Below are positions 45,134 through 54,196 of a stretch of 64,000 nt of DNA, in pieces (the first letter of the stretch is position 1; each line of letters starts with the position of its first letter). The stretch covers positions 5,022,001 through 5,086,000 of the forward strand of contig NZ_CP068082.1 of NCBI RefSeq assembly GCF_016724845.1, written 5' to 3'. This DNA comes from Sphingobacterium spiritivorum (lineage in GTDB: Bacteria; Bacteroidota; Bacteroidia; Sphingobacteriales; Sphingobacteriaceae). Position numbers and translations under genes: made by a program. The notes beneath the pieces are model-generated. The model worked only from the letters and a program-made list of their open reading frames with translations, had not been told where the DNA came from and ran no database searches.

Positions 45134-47233
45134 TTACTTCAATTTATCTATAAATATTTTATTACGTTGTTTTGCTCGTTCAAGTAAAGTTGAGTATTTA
45201 ATTACCTCTGTATAGATAGAACCATTGGTTCGTCCGTCGAAACCAATCACATTTTCGGACGGACGATATAAGTAGTCAAATTGGTAAGAATGCTCGTATC
45301 TACTTACCGTTCCTAAAACATCTCTTGGCTCAATACTTTCTCCTAATAAGTAACCGTAAAAAGTTGTTATTTGGAATTTATCTTCGGTATAGTTACGAAT
45401 TAGATTTGCATATCTATCAATCTGTGTCAAATGATCAGAAGCATTTACGTGTGGGGCTTTAAACTCAATGATGATGCATTTCCCTTCTTCAGGAAAAAGT
45501 AATACATCTGGTCTTTTGATTTTTCTGTTTTCTCCTAATGAAGTTAAATAACGCTCTTCTTCCTCTGAAAATTTGTCTTTAAAAACTTTTTCTCCGTCAA
45601 TTTCTAATTTGCTCAACTGTTTTTCTGAACTTCCTTTGAAGTAAATAAAATCTTCATTGATTATCCATAAATCGCTGTTTGCGGTATTTGTTGAACCTTT
45701 TTGAAACAGTAAATTGTGTATCAATGCTTCATCATAATTTTCTTTCTGTTGTTGAACCGTTAATTGTCGAGCTAATATTTTATCCAATAAGTCTAAAACT
45801 AATTTTCGTCTTGCTACATAATGCGTTAAAGTTTTTTTGTTTTGCATAGGAATAGCTTTAACAAGCCTGCCAATTTCTTTTTCTAATTCTTCTTCATAAT
45901 TCGGACTGCGAGTATCAAGTTTATCCAAGTTGTCTATTGATTCCTTAATTTCAGCATCTATTGAAGCTGATTTTTTTGCTTCTGCTTCATAGAATTTTTT
46001 TAGAATGTCACTTTGACTGTCATTAATAGATATACTAATATTTTTAGCTGTTTCGTCGTCCAACAAAAACATTTCCTTCAGTTTTGCAAAGTCTTCTTGG
46101 TGTTTTTGTTTCACTTCTTCAATTTCAGGATACATTGTATCAATGGTTTTATTTACTTCTTCCTGAATATCTTCAATTAGTATTTCTTCCTGATTAGCAA
46201 ACAGGTCTTTTTCAAAAGAATCTTTGCTTGGAATGTTCAAAACACCTCTTAAATTGCTATCTCTTTCATCAATATAATTGCTTGAAACCAAGAACAAATA
46301 TTTGTTTCCTTTTACATTGTCATTCCCTGCAAGACTTTCGAGGTTTACTTCTGATTCTTCAATAACTTCTCCTTTTGAAACCAAATTGAGTTTATTTTCT
46401 CGTAAAATACTCTTTGAAATTTTAAAAGCATCAATTACAAAACCCTCTGTCTTGTCAATTTTTTCGATTCCGCTATTTCCTTTTTTAGAATATTGAAGTT
46501 TTATAGATTGTGTTTTATCTATATTTGGAATGTCCGTTTGTGAAATAGTGGATTCACTTTTTAGTTCAGATTGCACATAAAATTCAATCTTTATCTTTGG
46601 TAATTTCCCCTTGTTGTAACAGAAATAATGAATATATCTTTCAAGTAATTTTCCTTTTAGCGTTTGTTCGTTTAAATCATTATAAACGCCACTATTTTCT
46701 AATAGGGTGCTAAAAGAAACAATGGTTTCGGTATTGGAAATATCCGTTTCTTTACAATGTCTGTGTTTTACGATAGCATTTTCTTTCAAAAAGTTTTCTT
46801 TTTTTGAAACAACAAACTCACGCTCAAAATACTTTCCGTCTTTTTCAAAAACACTTTTTACAGTTGTGTTGTCGAAATAATGCACATATTGTATCCTTCC
46901 GGAACCTAAATTTTTAAATCCTTTGTCAGTTAGTTTGAATGTATTGAAGCGTTTAAATTCCTCATCGTTAAAACCAATTCCGTTGTCAGTTATAGACAAA
47001 CTGCTGAACTCTGTACTTTGTACCGTTGTTTCCGTTGCATATATTTTTATCAGAATTTCTCCCTTATAATCGGTATTCGATTTTTGTTTGATTTTGATTG
47101 CTTCCAAAGCGTTAGTAAGGCACTCAAAAACTGGCTGTAATGCTGTTTTTGATTTTTTAATGTCGTGCAATACACCAACAAACGATAAATCTTGCGCTTT
47201 TATGAATTGTTTATCTTGGTACAACATTTCCAT
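45134..47233 (-). CDS. GHKL ATPase fused to a RecB-like PD-(D/E)xK nuclease
   Basis: The 699-residue protein opens with a GHKL ATPase: N-box FECLTNALEAI (Glu37, Asn41), G1 ITDNGIGF (83-87) and the glycine loop KGFKNLGSGR (104-113), as in Hsp90, MutL and MORC proteins. A long coiled helical middle follows. The C-terminus has PD-(D/E)xK motifs: RPDVLLF (Asp576), CIIIEFKAP (Glu590, Lys592) and QIDRYANLI, the Q-x-x-x-Y signature of RecB-type nucleases (Gln604, Tyr608). It begins five bases after the mod stop. MutL/MORC-like ATPases beside restriction genes are known from comparative genomics, but I know no characterised system of this exact make-up. Confidence 0.85.
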   Translation of the reverse strand: MEMLYQDKQFIKAQDLSFVGVLHDIKKSKTALQPVFECLTNALEAIKIKQKSNTDYKGEILIKIYATETTVQSTEFSSLSITDNGIGFNDEEFKRFNTFKLTDKGFKNLGSGRIQYVHYFDNTTVKSVFEKDGKYFEREFVVSKKENFLKENAIVKHRHCKETDISNTETIVSFSTLLENSGVYNDLNEQTLKGKLLERYIHYFCYNKGKLPKIKIEFYVQSELKSESTISQTDIPNIDKTQSIKLQYSKKGNSGIEKIDKTEGFVIDAFKISKSILRENKLNLVSKGEVIEESEVNLESLAGNDNVKGNKYLFLVSSNYIDERDSNLRGVLNIPSKDSFEKDLFANQEEILIEDIQEEVNKTIDTMYPEIEEVKQKHQEDFAKLKEMFLLDDETAKNISISINDSQSDILKKFYEAEAKKSASIDAEIKESIDNLDKLDTRSPNYEEELEKEIGRLVKAIPMQNKKTLTHYVARRKLVLDLLDKILARQLTVQQQKENYDEALIHNLLFQKGSTNTANSDLWIINEDFIYFKGSSEKQLSKLEIDGEKVFKDKFSEEEERYLTSLGENRKIKRPDVLLFPEEGKCIIIEFKAPHVNASDHLTQIDRYANLIRNYTEDKFQITTFYGYLLGESIEPRDVLGTVSRYEHSYQFDYLYRPSENVIGFDGRTNGSIYTEVIKYSTLLERAKQRNKIFIDKLK

Positions 47234-47238
47234 TTTTT

Positions 47239-49230
47239 TTAAAACGCTTTAAACTTATCGCCCATATAGTGTTTCAGATTCCATTTTTTTGTGGTGTCTA
47301 AAGCACGTTCTAAAACTATCAGCTTTTGGTCTGTATGGGATTTGAAATATTCTACGGTTTTGTCTGCTAACGTGCCATCCAAACAAAGCAATGTTTCTTT
47401 TTCTCCGTCTGATGCTAAGAAAATTTCATTCTTCTTGAATTGCTCTTGTTGGGTAACCGTGTAATTAAGCTTAAAGCCGTTTTTAATCAATATTTCGGTA
47501 ATGAGTTCATCACGGTTGAAAGCGGTTATTAATTGTGCTTCTTTGTCGGCAATGTATTTTTTCAATGCTTCTACATTTTCCTCGTCTGATTTTTCAGGGT
47601 CGGGAGCATATTCTACTCTTGGGAAGTTGGATTTTGTCAATTTGAAGACTTTGAAACCAAGTCCATTTAGCTGATTTTCATTATCTTCCTTTTTATTAAA
47701 TAAATCAGGTTGTTCGTTTTTCTTTTCCTCAATGATTTTTTTAATAACACGCTTGTTACGTTCTATCGTAATATCACTGATTTTTTTGAAGCCATTTTTG
47801 AAGGCAACACTTTGTTCATTACATTTCTCTGGTAATTGAACAAGAATGAACTTAATGTCTTTATCGGCATCGTTATTTAGTTCAAATATTGCTTGTCCTG
47901 TTGTACCAGAACCTGCAAAGAAGTCTAATACCAAATCGCCTTTTTCTACTGTTAATTCAATACACCTTCGAACCAATTTTACTGGTTTTGGGAAATCAAA
48001 CTCTCCTTCAAAGCCTAAGTTTTTGACTTCAACGGTTCCTGTTTCGGTTAAGAAAGGATTCTCATCCCAAATAGACTTAGGCTTATATGTCGTCTTTCTA
48101 TATTTTTCATAAATACCAAAACTCCCATCGGCTTTTGCTTTAGCAACAATATTACTTATCAACGTTTCTTTTTCTAAATTATTAATAAGCTTCGTTGTTC
48201 CCCAACGCCAACAAGATTCGACACCTTTTGAATTGAATGGTTCTACCTTAACTGTAAACTCATCTGTTTTTTCTAATGAGATAGGACAGAACCCATCCTT
48301 GTCAATCAGATTAGGATTGACGTATATAGGATAAAATAGATTCGGCCTATTATGTTTGCCGAATTTAGGATTACGATTCCTCAATTCTCTAATATTGAAG
48401 TTCCCTATATTGTCCAATAAATTTAGGTCAGAATTATCATTATTTTTTTCCAATTCCAATAAATCGCCGTCTATTGATTTGGTATATACAAGAATATATT
48501 CGTGAGTTTTTGCAATTTGATTGTATGTTTGCCCACGGCTGTTTGAACGAACTATTATTGATGAGTAAAAATTTTCTTCTCCAAAAACTTCATCACAAAG
48601 TTTTTTCAAATGATGGATTTCATTATCATCCAATGATATAAAAATCACCCCATCTTCACATAATAACTGTCTTGCAATGAGCAAACGGCTATACATCATA
48701 TTCAACCAGTTGCTGTGAAAACGTCCGTCTGTTTCGATATTGCTGTCAATTTTATAACCGTCTTCAGTAATTTCTGTATCTTCCCAATATTCTTTCCTGT
48801 CTTGGTTGAACTTATCAGAATACACAAAATCGTTTCCAGTGTTATAAGGCGGGTCTATATAGATACATTTGATTTGCTCCCGATAGCTTTGGCTCAATAA
48901 TTTGAGTACGGCTAAGTTTTCGCCTTCAATAATCAGGTTTTCACTTTCGGTTGGGTTTACGCTTCTCGCTTCATCATAAATCAATGTAGCATCAGTAGGC
49001 GTAAAAGCTTCACGTTTGGCGTTGCTCTTGCCAAACCAACGGAACTCATAACGTTCAGTTTCGTTTACGCTATTAGGGTCAATTACTTTTTTAAGTTCAT
49101 TGATATTCAACTTACCGTCATTGGTAAACAAATCAGGCATCAACCTCTTTAGTTGTTCCAAACGTTCTTTATTCCAATCGTGCGATTGGACATTTTCAAG
49201 TGGGTTGTTTGTATATTCTTGATTGCTCAT
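47239..49230 (-). CDS. mod: type III restriction-modification DNA methyltransferase (Mod)
   Basis: The 663-residue adenine methyltransferase has motif IV DPPYNTG (126-132), the catalytic motif before motif I LDFFAGSGTTGQ (about 433-443), the beta-class order typical of type III Mod. An extended target-recognition region lies between and beyond. The start ATG shares one base with the Res stop (TAATG), so the two are translationally coupled. Mod methylates one strand of an asymmetric site and guides Res. The site is not predictable here. Its last 22 codons are duplicated as a wreck at 44992-45056. Confidence 0.95.
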   Translation of the reverse strand: MSNQEYTNNPLENVQSHDWNKERLEQLKRLMPDLFTNDGKLNINELKKVIDPNSVNETERYEFRWFGKSNAKREAFTPTDATLIYDEARSVNPTESENLIIEGENLAVLKLLSQSYREQIKCIYIDPPYNTGNDFVYSDKFNQDRKEYWEDTEITEDGYKIDSNIETDGRFHSNWLNMMYSRLLIARQLLCEDGVIFISLDDNEIHHLKKLCDEVFGEENFYSSIIVRSNSRGQTYNQIAKTHEYILVYTKSIDGDLLELEKNNDNSDLNLLDNIGNFNIRELRNRNPKFGKHNRPNLFYPIYVNPNLIDKDGFCPISLEKTDEFTVKVEPFNSKGVESCWRWGTTKLINNLEKETLISNIVAKAKADGSFGIYEKYRKTTYKPKSIWDENPFLTETGTVEVKNLGFEGEFDFPKPVKLVRRCIELTVEKGDLVLDFFAGSGTTGQAIFELNNDADKDIKFILVQLPEKCNEQSVAFKNGFKKISDITIERNKRVIKKIIEEKKNEQPDLFNKKEDNENQLNGLGFKVFKLTKSNFPRVEYAPDPEKSDEENVEALKKYIADKEAQLITAFNRDELITEILIKNGFKLNYTVTQQEQFKKNEIFLASDGEKETLLCLDGTLADKTVEYFKSHTDQKLIVLERALDTTKKWNLKHYMGDKFKAF

Positions 49231-51959
49231 TATTTTTCTGTTATTGCGTTAATGTCTTTTACAGCCTCATCTTTAAAATACATATAGTCTTTTACCGGTG
49301 CTTTGTATTTTACGTCCACACCCAGCGCATTGAAATGCTTAACCGCACAAAGAATTTTATACACTTCACTTTCTTTCAATGCTTTTTTATCGTTGATGTC
49401 GTTTGTTCCTTTGGTTTCTATGACAAAATAAAACTCACTCTCTTTGCCATCTCTCAATTGTTTTCGTTTCATCACGATACCAAAATCCGGCTCATATTCT
49501 CCGATAGGTGTCGGGATTTTATAATAGCTCGGTAGTTTTAAGAAACAAACCAGTTCGTCATCACGGTCTGCGCCAATGGCAAACTTTCTCTCCACTTCGC
49601 TATCAATCAACATTTTGTCAAATACCCCTTTTCTTGGTGTGTCCACATAACCACTACCGTAACCGCTATCTTGAATATTTTTAACAAAGTCATCAAATTC
49701 AAAAGGAAACGTTTCATTGGTCAGATGATAATCCAAACCCCGAAGCATTTCTTCCAATTCTATGTTCTTTATCAAATTGGCGGATTGATGAATGTATTGT
49801 GGTGGATTTTTGGCAAAGTCTTCGTGATTGTTTAATTGCTTTACAATCTTAAAAAGCGAATTATAAGACAGCCCTGTATTTTCGCTTAGTTCTTCCAACA
49901 AATCCAAAGGTGTATAATATGCCTTTAGTTTATACGTTTCTTTTCCTGCAAATTCATCCTGAATGCCACTTTCGCTAATATCCCCAATCGTTCGGCTCGA
50001 TACTTCTGCCTGATAATCGGCTATTGAAATTGCATTTAATGCTTCTATACTTCGTGCAATTAAAGCCTGTTCGTCAAAAGCAACCGAAAAATTCGTTTTC
50101 TTAGCCAGCGCTTCCCAAAACCGTCTGAAAGCCTGATTGATGGTTTCGTTTTGATTGCGTTTGAAATGTACTTCGTTTTGCGGTTTGCCTTTATGTGTAT
50201 GGGTCATTCCTGCACCTGCGGAAGTTGTTCCATAAATTTCGTTGATTTCTTCCTGATATTGGGTTACAAAGGTTTCATAAGTTTCATTTGGAATTACGGT
50301 CAACTGGTTGATACGTTTGTCTTCTGCTACATCCAAAGCGTCATAAACACGCTGTCCGTCCTGATTTACGGCAATACGCAAACCACGACCAATTTCCTGA
50401 CGCTTTTTGATTTCAGAATACGAATTGTTCAGCGTGGCGATGTTGAATATATTGGGATTATCCCAACCCACACCCAAAGCAGAGTGTGAAAAAATAAACT
50501 CAATTTTATTCGCTACGGAATCTCCATAAGACAATAACTCTTCTTTGTCCTTTAAAATAGCATCAAAAACATCTGAGTTTTTACGCATGGAAGTTTCATT
50601 GTCGGTAAATTCTCCTTTTCCTGTTTTGGCAAAGTAAAATCCCTGAATGGCTTCAATGTGTTCGTTTGTCGGAATTTTCCCATCGTGAAATTCGGGATAA
50701 AGTGCTTTGTATTTTTCCATGAAAAGCTTCTTGATAATGGGCTCTTCACTTACATAGTTGGCTACTTTATCAATGAAAACCAAAGAAAGACATTTGATAC
50801 CCCGTGCCTGTAATTTTTGCTTTTTGGTAAAATGACGGATAATCAGCCATTCCAGTTGCAAAGCCCAAATGCTTTCTATATTTCCTGAAGTTTGCTTTTC
50901 AAAAATCTGCGTTCCATTAGTAAAAGTGACTGACCATTTTTGTGTTCGTAAACTCTTATTGATTCGTTCAATACGATATTTGAGATAACTCGGATTATTC
51001 GTTATTGTTCCCAAGTTATCTCCGTCTTTCAGCCATTTGGTTTCTTTGAATTCTATCTTGCCACTGGCGGATTGATGCCAAGCTTTGATTTTTGCCCTTA
51101 TCGGATTTTTACCATTTTGTATTTCGGTCAATTCCAATTTAAGCGTTGCTTCATCATTCTTTTCCGTAACGGTCAACACCTCAATTTTTTTCACCAATCC
51201 TTGCTTGTAACTGTCATAAGGCGTAAGGCGGTAAATCAGATTTTTGACCACTTTGTGCGTAGCCGAATACCGTAGTTTGAAAAGCGGATTAAGTTTAGTG
51301 ATTTGTTTAACGGAGTTAGCCGTATCCATTCCTTCCTGCGGTTCGTCCATTACAACAATCGGATTGGTTCTTCCGATTGCCTCGATAAATGGAACATTGG
51401 CGAATAAATCTTCACGTTTTGCTTGATTCAGGATTTTGTCTTCCGAGTTGAACGAAGCCAGCGTCATAATCATTATTTGCGGATGTTGCTCTTCGATGAA
51501 GTTGGTTACTTTACTTAGCTTCTTACTGTTATATTCAAAAGATTTTGGAACGAATCCGTAAATATCTTCCAGTTGCTTTTCAAATGTATTCAATGTTTTC
51601 AGAACCCCCTGACGAATGGCAACTGACGGCACCAAAATAATAAATTTTGTAAAGCCGTAATGTTTGTATAACTCGCAAATGGTTTTAACGTAAACAAGCG
51701 TTTTACCTGTTCCTGTTTCCATTTCAATAGTCAGTTCCTTATCTTTCGAAACCTTTGCCGTTTTTTCTTCAATTCCGTTTTCTGCTAAAACATCTTGTAT
51801 GTTTTCTGAAATTTGTTCATCAGACAACGTGCAATTATTGGAGCGAATGCCCTCAAAACACGAATTGTCGAACGTATTCTTAATATTGCCATCAAATACT
51901 TTAACAACCGATTGAATGGCAACTTCCTGATACTTGAGTTCTTCTAATTTTATTTGCAT
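49230..51959 (-). CDS. res: type III restriction endonuclease subunit (Res)
   Basis: The 909-residue protein has a superfamily-2 helicase core: Walker A ETGTGKTLVY (81-90), DExx-box VVMDEPQEGMD (about 203-213), and motif VI GQRQEIGRGLR-like KKRQEIGRGLRIAV. The C-terminal nuclease motif is EPDFGIVMKRKQ followed by FYFVIETKGTND (D...E-x-K). It cleaves DNA after ATP-driven communication between two unmodified sites. Gene order here is res before mod, the reverse of the classical EcoP1I/EcoP15I layout. The start shares one base with the XRE stop codon. Confidence 0.95.
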   Translation of the reverse strand: MQIKLEELKYQEVAIQSVVKVFDGNIKNTFDNSCFEGIRSNNCTLSDEQISENIQDVLAENGIEEKTAKVSKDKELTIEMETGTGKTLVYVKTICELYKHYGFTKFIILVPSVAIRQGVLKTLNTFEKQLEDIYGFVPKSFEYNSKKLSKVTNFIEEQHPQIMIMTLASFNSEDKILNQAKREDLFANVPFIEAIGRTNPIVVMDEPQEGMDTANSVKQITKLNPLFKLRYSATHKVVKNLIYRLTPYDSYKQGLVKKIEVLTVTEKNDEATLKLELTEIQNGKNPIRAKIKAWHQSASGKIEFKETKWLKDGDNLGTITNNPSYLKYRIERINKSLRTQKWSVTFTNGTQIFEKQTSGNIESIWALQLEWLIIRHFTKKQKLQARGIKCLSLVFIDKVANYVSEEPIIKKLFMEKYKALYPEFHDGKIPTNEHIEAIQGFYFAKTGKGEFTDNETSMRKNSDVFDAILKDKEELLSYGDSVANKIEFIFSHSALGVGWDNPNIFNIATLNNSYSEIKKRQEIGRGLRIAVNQDGQRVYDALDVAEDKRINQLTVIPNETYETFVTQYQEEINEIYGTTSAGAGMTHTHKGKPQNEVHFKRNQNETINQAFRRFWEALAKKTNFSVAFDEQALIARSIEALNAISIADYQAEVSSRTIGDISESGIQDEFAGKETYKLKAYYTPLDLLEELSENTGLSYNSLFKIVKQLNNHEDFAKNPPQYIHQSANLIKNIELEEMLRGLDYHLTNETFPFEFDDFVKNIQDSGYGSGYVDTPRKGVFDKMLIDSEVERKFAIGADRDDELVCFLKLPSYYKIPTPIGEYEPDFGIVMKRKQLRDGKESEFYFVIETKGTNDINDKKALKESEVYKILCAVKHFNALGVDVKYKAPVKDYMYFKDEAVKDINAITEK

Positions 51960-52276
51960 TAATCGTTGTTATTGGTTTTATTGTTGTATTTGATTTTTTG
52001 TTCGGCTACTTTCAACGCTTTTGTTCCCAAGTCCTCATCCTTAATTTCATATAGAATTTTGTCGCTCAAATACTGGATTAAGAGTTCATCTTTATCTAAA
52101 TCAAGAATTTCAGCAAGCTTTATGATTTGTTCTTTTGTCGCTTTTCGTTCGTTTCGCTCAATCTTACTAAGTATGGCGGTATCTACGTCTAATTCTGCAC
52201 ATACGTGTCGTAAAAGTAGTCCTTTCCGTTCCCTTGCTTCCCTAAGTATTTCGCCTGTTGTGGTATTTTTTTTCAT
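51959..52276 (-). CDS. XRE-family controller of the restriction operon
   Basis: The 105-residue protein has an N-terminal HTH_3 fold (GEILREARERKGLLLRHVCAELDVD, AILSKIERNERKATKEQI) and a charged C-terminal tail (QKIKYNNKTNNND). It is the first gene of the block and overlaps res by one base, matching the controller-protein role that delays Res until Mod is active in other restriction systems. Two palindromes that could be its operators lie in the 50 bases before its start. Confidence 0.9.
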   Translation of the reverse strand: MKKNTTTGEILREARERKGLLLRHVCAELDVDTAILSKIERNERKATKEQIIKLAEILDLDKDELLIQYLSDKILYEIKDEDLGTKALKVAEQKIKYNNKTNNND

Positions 52277-52326
52277 TTGTCAAAAGACAATTTTAATTTT
52301 TAACTTGACTTATTTTGTCAAATATA
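52277..52326 (-). promoter_or_regulatory. palindromic operators and -7 box before the XRE gene
   Basis: Two inverted repeats share the arms TTG(T/A)C and G(A/T)CAA: TTGTC-AAAA-GACAA (52277-52290, touching the start codon) and TTGAC-N7-GTCAA (52305-52321). The minus-strand -7-like box TATATTTG (52319-52326) overlaps the distal palindrome, so a bound regulator would block its own promoter. No clear -33 box is seen. Confidence 0.5.
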
Positions 52327-52485
52327 ATGAGTTTTTATGAATATCTTTGGTTGGTAGGGCAAAAGTTTCGTACAATCTTAAATATGATTTACAGACCTAT
52401 TAAGCACCTCATATTTATGCCGATATATTCAGACAAATACATTTCCGTGATGCAAAGGCAATAACGTCCATAATATATACAGTTC

Positions 52486-53757
52486 TTACCTTCTTTGACG
52501 AGGGTAACGCTTCTTTTTCTTCTTCATTCGGTTGGCAAACTGTTCTTCTTCGTAATCCACGCCCTGTTCACCGAGTAACAAGCTGAACAATCCTAAATCG
52601 TAATTAGCCGAATGTTCCTGTGGGATAAACTCAAAAAGGTTGTGGGTTGGCAAATCGTCCAATGTATTTGTTTTGGAAATAGGGCTGTTCTGTATTTTTA
52701 ATTCGGGTCTGTTTCCGTTGTTCCACCAATCGTTGAATACATTAGCTGATAGGTTTCTGTCTAACTGTGAACCGTTCCAAACGCTACGATTCTCGTGGTC
52801 AATAAAAGTTATACCGTAAATCCGTCCGTCGTCGTTCCTGCGGACAACCGTATTGATGCCTTGTTCGGTCAATTGCTTTTTAAACTCTCTTTCGTTGCTT
52901 GTCGTGCGCATAGCCAATTCAACGGTATTCTTTAAAACTGACCTTGCAGGGTTGGTTTTCATTTTTTCTTTGGACTGTTCAAAGTGTTTTTGCAGTTGTG
53001 CAATCCCTGCATCTTTTCCGAATAGCGATGCTTTGAACGGATTGCTTACCTTGTTTCCGTTTTCGTCCAATGCCACATAGACCAATCCGTTTATGGTCTT
53101 ACCGTTCCGATCGCCTTTGACTTCTTTCGCTGCAATGTTGAACAGCGACAATAAAGCATTGTAGCTTCCCATAGTCGGAAAGCTGTAATACTTTGGCAAA
53201 TAACGTACTACCGAAGCAATCTGACTTTTGATGTCGCCTTTGTGGTAATCCACAGGCTTGAAAACTTTATGGGCTTGTTTCTGCTCCTGCTCGGTGGCTT
53301 TGTGCAGGTTGTATTTCTGCTCCAAATCCCGACAGATAGCCATTGAACGTGGGTGGTCGTAATCATCGGGGATTTTCTTTCCGTCAATACCTACACAGGT
53401 CGAAACGATATGGATATGCGTTCGGTCAATGTCCGTATGTTTGAAAACAATATATGGCTGATTGCCGTAACCCATACGCTCCATATACTCTTGTGCCATT
53501 TCCGTAAAATGTTCATCGCTGACCTTATCCGCAGGATCTGGGTTTAGCGATATATGCCGTACCGTCTTTTCCGTTTTGATGTTTGCCGACAAATACGGCT
53601 CAAAGCATTTATTAAAATATGCTACAGAATACCAGCCGTCCACCGTGTCGGGTATCTTGTTCAGCAACAAAACCGCTCCATTTTCCGTGTCCACTTTCTG
53701 CTGATTGTACAAAATCGCTCCATACATATTGCTTCCTTTTCCGATTTTTGCAATCAT
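52486..53757 (-). CDS. mobB: MobB-type relaxase
   Basis: The 423-residue protein begins MIAKIGKGSNMYGAILYNQ, the N-terminus of Bacteroidota MobB relaxases, with an HUH metal triad segment TDIDRTHIHIVS and an upstream H-rich motif KTVRHISLNPDP. It nicks the transfer origin and covalently carries the strand. It lies four bases after mobA. Its downstream end is basic (MKKKKKRYPRQRR). There is no MobC/coupling protein, so it must borrow one. Confidence 0.9.
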   Translation of the reverse strand: MIAKIGKGSNMYGAILYNQQKVDTENGAVLLLNKIPDTVDGWYSVAYFNKCFEPYLSANIKTEKTVRHISLNPDPADKVSDEHFTEMAQEYMERMGYGNQPYIVFKHTDIDRTHIHIVSTCVGIDGKKIPDDYDHPRSMAICRDLEQKYNLHKATEQEQKQAHKVFKPVDYHKGDIKSQIASVVRYLPKYYSFPTMGSYNALLSLFNIAAKEVKGDRNGKTINGLVYVALDENGNKVSNPFKASLFGKDAGIAQLQKHFEQSKEKMKTNPARSVLKNTVELAMRTTSNEREFKKQLTEQGINTVVRRNDDGRIYGITFIDHENRSVWNGSQLDRNLSANVFNDWWNNGNRPELKIQNSPISKTNTLDDLPTHNLFEFIPQEHSANYDLGLFSLLLGEQGVDYEEEQFANRMKKKKKRYPRQRR

Positions 53758-53761
53758 ATTT

Positions 53762-54196
53762 TTACTCCTTTTTCAGATACTTTGCTTCAAATTCTTGTGT
53801 CAAACGGATTACGTCCTTAGTCAATTTTGCCAATTCAATGGTTTCCTTTTCTAATTTATGGAGATATGCAGATGCTTTTTTCTCCGAAAAATTGCGGTAC
53901 AAAATCTTTACAATCTGATTGTAGTTGGTTGCTATTCCTCGAAACTGAGCGAAAAATTTGGTCAACCCTGCGTGGTATTCTATTGCATCCATATCAATTT
54001 TTACGGTCTTTACCGTCTTCTGAAAGATGCAAGCTGTAATAAAATGTGCCTTTACGTTCATTCCCGATTGCTCAAAAAGGGTAAGAAACTTGGCATTTTC
54101 CTCTGCATTCAGGTTAATGGAATACCGATTGACCGCTGGGTCATTCTTCGGTTTTCGACCTGTTTTCCTAATCTGTTTTCTGTGCTTTTCTTCCAT
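53762..54196 (-). CDS. mobA: MobA relaxosome accessory protein (MobC-like)
   Basis: The 144-residue basic protein fits the MobA/MobC accessory family: a ribbon-helix-helix-like start (KPKNDPAVNRYSINLNAEENAKF) and the signature QFRGIATNYNQIVKIL near residue 90. It binds the transfer origin with the relaxase. Its start faces the noncoding mobilisation region with inverted repeats. Confidence 0.86.
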   Translation of the reverse strand: MEEKHRKQIRKTGRKPKNDPAVNRYSINLNAEENAKFLTLFEQSGMNVKAHFITACIFQKTVKTVKIDMDAIEYHAGLTKFFAQFRGIATNYNQIVKILYRNFSEKKASAYLHKLEKETIELAKLTKDVIRLTQEFEAKYLKKE

